Shown piece after piece: positions 6,091 to 10,190 of a stretch of DNA of 10,190 nucleotides. Made by a program: the position numbers and the translations under genes. Every line of letters starts with the position of its first letter. The first letter of the stretch is position 1. The DNA comes from Actinomycetes bacterium (lineage in GTDB: Bacteria; Actinomycetota; Acidimicrobiia; Acidimicrobiales; Microtrichaceae), in assembly GCA_023450775.1 (NCBI GenBank), contig JAEXGP010000075.1:1-10190 (forward strand), written 5' to 3'. Below the pieces are notes generated by a model that searched no databases, was not told the DNA's origin, and saw only the letters and a program-made list of their open reading frames with translations.

Positions 6091-8122
6091 ACTCCGCGCT
6101 CGGCGTGCCGGTCAGGTCGAAGGGCGGCGGGGTGGCCGCACCCATCGGGGTGGGCTCGGTCGCACCGTTGGTGTCACCGCCCGTGATCTCGTCGGGCCCG
6201 CCCTCGATGGCGCCGGGGCCCTTGTGCAGCGCCTTCTTGCCCGGCCCGAGCTCCTTGGGAGCGTCCTCGGCCAGCTTGTCCACGCCGGGCGCGTAGACGT
6301 TGCGGATGACGTCCTCGACGGTGGTCAGCCCGTCGACGACCAGCGTGAAGGCCTGCTCCTGCATGGTCTTCATGCCCTCTTCGATCGCGACCTCGCGCAT
6401 CTGGTTGTGCGGGGCGCGCTCGACGATGAGCTCGCGGATGGCGTCCGAGATGGCCAGCAGCTCGTAGACGCCGATGCGGCCCCGGTAGCCGGAGCGGTTG
6501 CAGAGGTTGCAGCCCGCGCCCTTGAGCCACGTGGTGGGCAGGTGGCCCACCTGGTCGGCGACCAGGCTGATCTCGGCCGGCGTCGGCGTGTAGGGCTGGC
6601 GGCAGTTGGAGCACGTGCGGCGCAGCAGTCGCTGGCCGACCACGCCGGTGAGCGCGGACGCGACCAGGAACGGCTCGATGCCCATGTCCGTGAACCGGTG
6701 GATGGCCGCCACCGAGTCGACCGAGTGCAGCGACGACAGCACGAAGTGACCGGTGAGCGACGCCTGCATGGCGATGCGAGCGGTCTCCTCGTCGCGGATC
6801 TCGCCGACGAGGATGACGTCGGGGTCCTGGCGCAGGATGCCGCGGAGACCCTCGGCGAAGGTCATGCCCGTATCGGTCACCGGCATCTGGCTGATGCCCG
6901 GGAACTGGTACTCGACCGGGTCCTCGATGGTGACCACGTTGCGCGAGGGGTCGTTGATCTCGGTCAGCGTGGCGTAGAGCGTGGTCGTCTTGCCGGAGCC
7001 GGTGGGGCCCGTGCACAGCAGCATGCCGAGCGGCGCCTTGACGATGTTGATGTACGGCGCCTCGATCGTGGGCGGCATGCCCAGGTCCTTGAGCGAGATC
7101 AGCGACTTGGTCTTGTCGAGCAGGCGCATGACGACCTTCTCGCCGTGGACCGTGGCCGCGGTGGCGATGCGGACGTCGATCGGGCGGTTGTCGACCGTGA
7201 TCGCCATCTGACCGTCCTGCGGACGGCGTCGCTCGACGATGTTGAGGCCGGCCATGACCTTGAGACGGCTCACCAGCGCGGCCGACATGCGGCTCGGCAG
7301 CTTGATGGCCTCGGTCATGGCGCCGTCCACCCGGTAGCGGACCCGGACGTGGTCCTCCTCGGGCTCGATGTGGATGTCCGACGCCCGCGACCGCACGCCC
7401 TGCGTGAGGATCCGGTTGGCCACCTGCACCACCGGGGCGTTCTCGTCGAGCGTGAGCCCGTCGTCGTCGACCGTCGCCGCGGAGCCCGAGTCGTCCGCGA
7501 GCTCGAAGGCGCGGATCATGTCGTCCGCCGACTGCAGGACGTTGTAGGTGTCGTCGATGAGGCGATCGATCTCGGTGGCCGAGCCGATCATCAGACCGAG
7601 CGAGCCGACCGTGGTGGTGAGCTCGCGGATGGCCTCGGTGTCGAGCGGGTTCGCCGTGGCGACGTAGACGCGACCGTCCTCGACGCGGAGCGGCAGCACG
7701 CGGTGACGGCGCGCCATCTCCTCGGGGACCGCGGCGACCGCGTTCGGCTCGATCTCGATGTCGGTCAGGTCCGCGAGCGGCACGCCGAACTGCTGGGCGA
7801 GCGCCGCTGCGAGCGTGGCCTCGTTGATCGAGCCGAGCTGGATCAGCACCTCGCCGAGCACGGCCTTGGCCTGCGCGTCGTCGGGCTGGTCCTTCTGCCG
7901 CTGCAACGCCTCGATCAGCTGGTCGGGATCGACCGAGCCGAGCTCCAGGAGGATCTCGCCGATCTTCGGACGCTGCTCGCCGACCCAGCCCTCGATCTGC
8001 TCGTTGAGTGCACTCGGGTCGACGCTGTCGAAGTCGGTCTTCCGACGCCGTCCGCGCTCGGAGCGCTGCCAGCCCGACGACTGGTCACCCTCGCTTCGGC
8101 CACCTCGTCGGAACATCGACAC
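6089..8122 (-). CDS. pilB: Type IV pilus assembly ATPase PilB (GspE family)
   Basis: About 677 residues. PilB is the cytoplasmic hexameric ATPase that drives pilus extension through PilC. The N-terminal part (about 53-196) holds a MshEN/T2SSE_N region with two motifs of the RLG..LL..G..L..L..Q type (53-76 KIGEILLELG, 88-111 VLGEVLIQLG). The catalytic domain (about 225-606) shows Walker A GPTGSGKTT (372-380), Asp box TIEDPVEY (398-405), Walker B ILVGEIRDEE (437-446), His box beginning TGHFVLSSLHS and the zinc tetracysteine CSNC/CNLC (C504, C507, C538, C541), which marks PilB/GspE rather than PilT. After the ATPase fold a Gly/Pro-rich tail of about 65 residues (611-677) is added. The start is taken as GTG 8122 because GAGGGGAG (8132-8139) is 9 nt upstream; ATG 8116 is two codons later at 15 nt. 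The frame stays open to GTG 8194, but no ribosome site supports that extension. First gene of the pilus operon. Confidence 0.97.
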   Translation of the reverse strand: MSMFRRGGRSEGDQSSGWQRSERGRRRKTDFDSVDPSALNEQIEGWVGEQRPKIGEILLELGSVDPDQLIEALQRQKDQPDDAQAKAVLGEVLIQLGSINEATLAAALAQQFGVPLADLTDIEIEPNAVAAVPEEMARRHRVLPLRVEDGRVYVATANPLDTEAIRELTTTVGSLGLMIGSATEIDRLIDDTYNVLQSADDMIRAFELADDSGSAATVDDDGLTLDENAPVVQVANRILTQGVRSRASDIHIEPEEDHVRVRYRVDGAMTEAIKLPSRMSAALVSRLKVMAGLNIVERRRPQDGQMAITVDNRPIDVRIATAATVHGEKVVMRLLDKTKSLISLKDLGMPPTIEAPYINIVKAPLGMLLCTGPTGSGKTTTLYATLTEINDPSRNVVTIEDPVEYQFPGISQMPVTDTGMTFAEGLRGILRQDPDVILVGEIRDEETARIAMQASLTGHFVLSSLHSVDSVAAIHRFTDMGIEPFLVASALTGVVGQRLLRRTCSNCRQPYTPTPAEISLVADQVGHLPTTWLKGAGCNLCNRSGYRGRIGVYELLAISDAIRELIVERAPHNQMREVAIEEGMKTMQEQAFTLVVDGLTTVEDVIRNVYAPGVDKLAEDAPKELGPGKKALHKGPGAIEGGPDEITGGDTNGATEPTPMGAATPPPFDLTGTPSAE

Positions 8123-8225
8123 GCCGGCGCACTCCCCTCGTGGAAACGGGACGACCCCGCCGGCGAACGGGAGGGGCGTCCCTTGTACCGACACGCGCCG
8201 GTCGCCCGCAGTTCGGGCGAAGGAC

Positions 8226-8255
8226 AGTGTCGCTGAGCGCCTTTCAGGGTGTCAA
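8226..8255 (-). promoter_or_regulatory. Candidate promoter of the pilus operon
   Basis: On the minus strand TTGACA (8250-8255) is followed after 18 nt by GACACT (8226-8231), a match to primary-sigma -35/-10 boxes in which only the first base of a TANNNT-type -10 differs. Transcription would start near 8219 and leave a leader of about 100 nt before pilB. Assigned by eye only. Confidence 0.42.
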
Positions 8256-8271
8256 TGAGGCTGAAACACCC
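8242..8271. repeat. Two interleaved inverted repeats over the pilB -35 box
   Basis: TTTCAG (8242-8247) pairs with CTGAAA (8261-8266), and GGGTGT (8247-8252) pairs with ACACCC (8266-8271). The arms alternate, so the two pairings interleave and share one base on each side. The element covers the candidate -35 box (8250-8255), the position expected of a repressor or activator site. Function is inferred. Confidence 0.4.
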
Positions 8272-8328
8272 AAAGAGGCCACATCTGGTGGAGCGTTGGC
8301 CCCACCCGTGAGCGTACGTCCTACCGCA

Positions 8329-8343
8329 CTGAACGTAGTTCAG
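8329..8343. promoter_or_regulatory. 15-bp palindrome CTGAAC-GTA-GTTCAG
   Basis: Perfect 6-bp arms around a 3-nt centre, in the middle of the divergent intergenic region. The size fits a dimeric regulator's operator. Its CTGAA half resembles the CTGAAA arm at 8261-8266. No known regulator can be assigned. Confidence 0.35.
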
Positions 8344-8373
8344 CAACGGAACGATCGACAGAGGGCTCATCTG

Positions 8374-8390
8374 TTGACCCGCCGTTGACC
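8374..8390 (+). repeat. TTGACC direct repeat with 11-nt period
   Basis: TTGACC occurs at 8374-8379 and 8385-8390, one helical turn apart. Each copy resembles a -35 hexamer, but no good -10 follows at 16-19 nt. The spacing also fits an activator binding tandem sites on one DNA face upstream of the deaminase gene. Confidence 0.3.
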
Positions 8391-8435
8391 GCGAGCCGAT
8401 CGCCGCTTCGAAACGCCGCCGAAATCCGGCGTCCG

Positions 8436-8441
8436 TAGTCT
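8436..8441 (+). promoter_or_regulatory. Candidate -10 box for a leaderless deaminase transcript
   Basis: TAGTCT matches the actinobacterial TANNNT -10 and ends 7 nt before the ATG at 8449. Transcription would therefore begin at or next to the start codon. No purine-rich ribosome site precedes this ATG, which fits a leaderless mRNA. There is no good -35 at the usual distance. Confidence 0.42.
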
Positions 8442-8448
8442 CGCCGGC

Positions 8449-9444
8449 ATGCGCGACCTGGCGACCCTCCCCAAGGCCCACCTGCACCTGCACCTCGAGG
8501 CCGGCATGAGCCCGCAGCTCCTGGCCGACCTCGCCGCCAAGTACGACCGCGAGGTCCCGGTGATCCGGGGCTTCGGCAACTTCGCCGCGTTCTCCGACAC
8601 GTACGTCGCGGCCACCGACGTGCTGCGAGAACGGGAGGACTGGGAGGCCCTCGCCGACCAGGTCTGCGACCAGCACGCCCGGGAGGGCGCCGTCTACCTG
8701 GAGCCGTCGTTCTGGGCGGGCAACTACCGGCACCGGTTCCCGTCGGACCAGGACGCCTGGGAGCTGGTGCTCGACGTGTTCGAGTCCGCCGCCGGACGGC
8801 ACGGGATCACCGTGCGGTTCATGATTCCGGCGGACCGGGTGAAGGACACCGACGCCGACGGCCTGGCGCTCGTGGAGATCGCCCGGAAGTACCCGGGGCA
8901 GATCGTCAGCTTCGGGCTCCACAACGACGAGGTCGGTCACCCGCCGCAGGACTTCGTGGAGTGCTTCGCCGCCGCCAAGGAGCTGGGGCTGCTCTCCACG
9001 CCGCACGCCGGCGAGCTGGAGTCCGGGCAGTTCGTGGCGGACTCGCTCGACCTGCTCGGCGCGGATCGCATCCAGCACGGCGTCCGGTCCTTCGAGGTCC
9101 CGGGGCTCGTGGAACGCCTGGCCGAGCTCGGCACGTGCCTGGACGTGTGTCCCACCTCCAACCTCATGCTCGGCGTGTTCCCGTCGCTCGACGAGCACCC
9201 GCTCCCCGCCCTGCTGGACGCCGGTGTGCGGTGCTCGATCAACGGCGACGACCCGCTGCTGTTCGGGCCCGGTCTGCTCGAGGAGTACGTGCTGGTCCGG
9301 GACCACTTCGGCTTCGACGACGACCGGATGGCCACGATCGCCCGGTCGTCGATCGAGTGCGGCGGTGCTCCGGACGACGTGAAGGCGTCCGCGCTGGCCG
9401 GCATCGACGCGTGGCTGGCGTCGCCGGATCCCGCGGCCGCCTGA
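8449..9444 (+). CDS. Adenosine deaminase family protein
   Basis: 331 residues, the usual size for bacterial adenosine deaminases, which hydrolyse adenosine or deoxyadenosine to inosine and ammonia in the cytoplasm with one zinc ion. Visible motifs in order: the N-terminal metal site HLHLHLE (11-17, with H13 and H15 as ligands), FGLHNDE (155-161), PHAGE (185-189; zinc-ligand His186 and catalytic Glu189), RIQHG (207-211; His210), CPTSN (234-238) and INGDDP (264-269; Asp267 and Asp268). All expected catalytic residues are present. The N-terminal signature usually reads PKAELHxHLxG; here it is PKAHLHLHLEA, so the Glu before LH is His and the Gly is Ala. Substrate is therefore not certain; relatives in this superfamily act on aminodeoxyfutalosine, adenine or N6-methyl-AMP. 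ATG 8449 begins directly at the conserved region and has no Shine-Dalgarno. Transcribed alone, divergent from the pilus operon and convergent with the gene to its right. Confidence 0.88.
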   Translation: MRDLATLPKAHLHLHLEAGMSPQLLADLAAKYDREVPVIRGFGNFAAFSDTYVAATDVLREREDWEALADQVCDQHAREGAVYLEPSFWAGNYRHRFPSDQDAWELVLDVFESAAGRHGITVRFMIPADRVKDTDADGLALVEIARKYPGQIVSFGLHNDEVGHPPQDFVECFAAAKELGLLSTPHAGELESGQFVADSLDLLGADRIQHGVRSFEVPGLVERLAELGTCLDVCPTSNLMLGVFPSLDEHPLPALLDAGVRCSINGDDPLLFGPGLLEEYVLVRDHFGFDDDRMATIARSSIECGGAPDDVKASALAGIDAWLASPDPAAA

Positions 9445-9451
9445 CTGAACC

Positions 9452-9474
9452 CTCGACCTCGACTCGAGGTCGAG
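9452..9474. terminator. Stem-loop downstream of the deaminase gene
   Basis: CTCGACCTCG and CGAGGTCGAG form a perfect 10-bp stem with a 3-nt ACT loop, 7 nt after the deaminase stop. No T-run follows. Such GC-rich hairpins without U-tracts are common at actinobacterial gene ends. A third CTCGACCT copy at 9484-9491 could pair with the right arm instead. Confidence 0.6.
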
Positions 9475-9501
9475 ATCCGGAGCCTCGACCTGTACCTGCG
9501 C

Positions 9502-9522
9502 GGGAGGCGCGACCGCGCTCCC
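9502..9522. terminator. Second stem-loop between convergent genes
   Basis: GGGAGGCGC and GCGCTCCC pair over 8 bp with one bulged G and a GACC loop. It lies 15 nt beyond the stop of the minus-strand gene ending at 9538 and after the deaminase gene, so it could end transcripts from both sides. No U-tract. Confidence 0.5.
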
Positions 9523-9537
9523 GGCTGGGCCCGTTGC

Positions 9538-10190
9538 TCAAAGCTGCACGCAGTCGGCGATCGACGCCCGGCCCACGTCCGCGCCCAGCAGGCACTCGGC
9601 GTAGGTCCGAGCGTCCTCCGCGTCCTGCTCCCAACCGTGATGAGCGAGGGCTCGGATCAGCAGCGCCCACGCCTCTGCCAGCGGTCGGCCACCGAAGGCC
9701 GCCGCGCCGAGCAGGTGCGATGCCGTCGGCCCCGCACCCGGGACCGATCCCCACGACGCCGTCGCGGTCGCGTGCTCGGCCACCACGTCCTCGGCCTGTC
9801 GGAGCAGCGGCAGACGCTCCCAGTACGGGGCGAGCACCGGGAGGTCCGCCGCACGGGTCGACAGCGGGAGCAGGTCGGTCAGCGACACCATGGCTGCCTG
9901 CTGCTCGTCCGCCGCCAACCAGTCCACGAGCTCACCCGCCGCCGAGGACTCCGCCTCCGTCGCCGACGAGCTCAGCACCCAGACGTCGCCGAGCACCGGC
10001 GCGAACGGCCCGGTCTCGCCGGGGAGCGCGGACACTGCGAGATCGGCGTCGGCTCGGTCGTCGACCAGCGCGTCCGCGTAGCCCCAGAGCTCGGACGGGT
10101 TGACCACTGCGAAGGCCGCGCGACCGCTGCCCACCGGAAGGGGCTGGTCCGGCGGCGGCGCGTCGCCGACGACGCCCGCCTTCGCCAGCA
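9538..10190 (-). CDS. ABC transporter solute-binding protein, sugar-type, C-terminal part (5' end outside window)
   Basis: The frame is open from the right edge to TGA at 9538-9540, giving the last 216 residues of a longer protein. A GTG at 10134 could be read as a start, but the frame stays open upstream, it has no ribosome site, and the sequence before it (LAKAGVVGDAPPPDQPLPVG) looks like protein. The pattern matches the C-terminal lobe of family 1 extracellular solute-binding proteins: GRAAFAVVNPSELW (like the G+AAM....W strand), then a segment of ligand-lobe type with GDVWVLSSSATEAESSAAGELVDWL, where the second lobe re-enters (Ile/Val-Ser, A-helix, WL), and DLLPLSTRAAD (compare 'lP.r' in the family). 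Such proteins are normally lipoproteins that deliver sugars to an importer. The signal peptide and ligand site are outside the window, and no permease genes are visible, so the substrate is unknown. Family assignment is moderate, based on pattern rather than a diagnostic motif. Confidence 0.62.
   Translation of the reverse strand, partial: LAKAGVVGDAPPPDQPLPVGSGRAAFAVVNPSELWGYADALVDDRADADLAVSALPGETGPFAPVLGDVWVLSSSATEAESSAAGELVDWLAADEQQAAMVSLTDLLPLSTRAADLPVLAPYWERLPLLRQAEDVVAEHATATASWGSVPGAGPTASHLLGAAAFGGRPLAEAWALLIRALAHHGWEQDAEDARTYAECLLGADVGRASIADCVQL

Larger units (their letters stand above)
8123..8448. other. Divergent intergenic region between pilB operon and deaminase gene
   Basis: These 326 bases lie between two divergently read starts. 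I see no convincing gene here. They contain the pilB ribosome site (8132-8139), a candidate pilB promoter with overlapping inverted repeats (8226-8271), a 15-bp palindrome (8329-8343), a TTGACC direct repeat (8374-8390) and a TANNNT box 7 nt before the deaminase ATG (8436-8441). It is less GC-rich than the flanking genes around 8220-8370, as expected of a control region. Confidence 0.7.

Noticed and set aside
4702..6186. Long plus-strand open frame (494 codons) over pilC
   Set aside because: It is antisense to the clear PilC gene, and its translation is a His/Arg/Glu/Val-rich composition typical of high-GC shadow frames with no recognisable domain.
6077..8236. Long plus-strand open frame (719 codons) over pilB
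   Set aside because: Antisense to a gene with complete PilB motifs; biased Arg/Asp/His/Leu/Val composition, no domain, no ribosome site.
7915..9306. Minus-strand open frame (463 codons) spanning the divergent region and deaminase gene
   Set aside because: It crosses pilB and the deaminase gene in the wrong frames and its sequence is Arg/Gly/His/Val-rich shadow. The promoter-like region it covers argues against it.
8961..10103. Plus-strand open frame (380 codons) from the deaminase gene into the solute-binding gene
   Set aside because: Out-of-frame with the deaminase and antisense to the solute-binding gene; Arg/Pro-rich low-complexity translation.

Overview
This window comes from a high-GC bacterium. 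The GC content, the absence of any outer-membrane secretin-type gene, a possible leaderless promoter and proteins rich in Ala, Val, Asp and Arg suggest an actinobacterium, perhaps one of the deep-branching environmental lineages. This lineage call is inference; no rRNA or marker gene is present. I saw no insertion sequence, tRNA, rRNA or CRISPR array.

Positions 8122 down to 1 (minus strand) form one type IV pilus (T4P) type operon. In transcription order it holds the assembly ATPase pilB, the inner-membrane platform gene pilC, a short PilX/GspK-like pseudopilin lacking Glu5, a 634-residue prepilin with PKD-type domains, and a still larger prepilin. The last has at least 779 residues and runs off the left edge. 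It joins a class III prepilin N-terminus to two PKD-like domains, a DUF1565-like parallel beta-helix and a glycine-rich tract. pilB and pilC are 10 nt apart, and the three pilin genes overlap at their stop/start codons. Two tandem hairpins lie between pilC and the pilin genes. PilB and PilC would power and anchor the fibre, and the three pilin-like proteins look like a surface-exposed, adhesin-like tip or minor-pilin set. No major pilin, prepilin peptidase, PilM/N/O or PilT is visible in the window.

Positions 8123-8448 are a divergent intergenic region with a candidate pilB promoter overlapped by inverted repeats, a palindrome, a direct repeat and a candidate leaderless promoter for the gene to the right. 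That gene (8449-9444, plus strand) encodes an adenosine deaminase family enzyme with an altered N-terminal metal-binding motif.

Positions 9445-9537 separate two convergent genes and carry two strong hairpins, probably a bidirectional terminator. The right end (9538-10190, minus strand) is the C-terminal part of what looks like an ABC-transporter sugar-type solute-binding protein, cut by the window edge.
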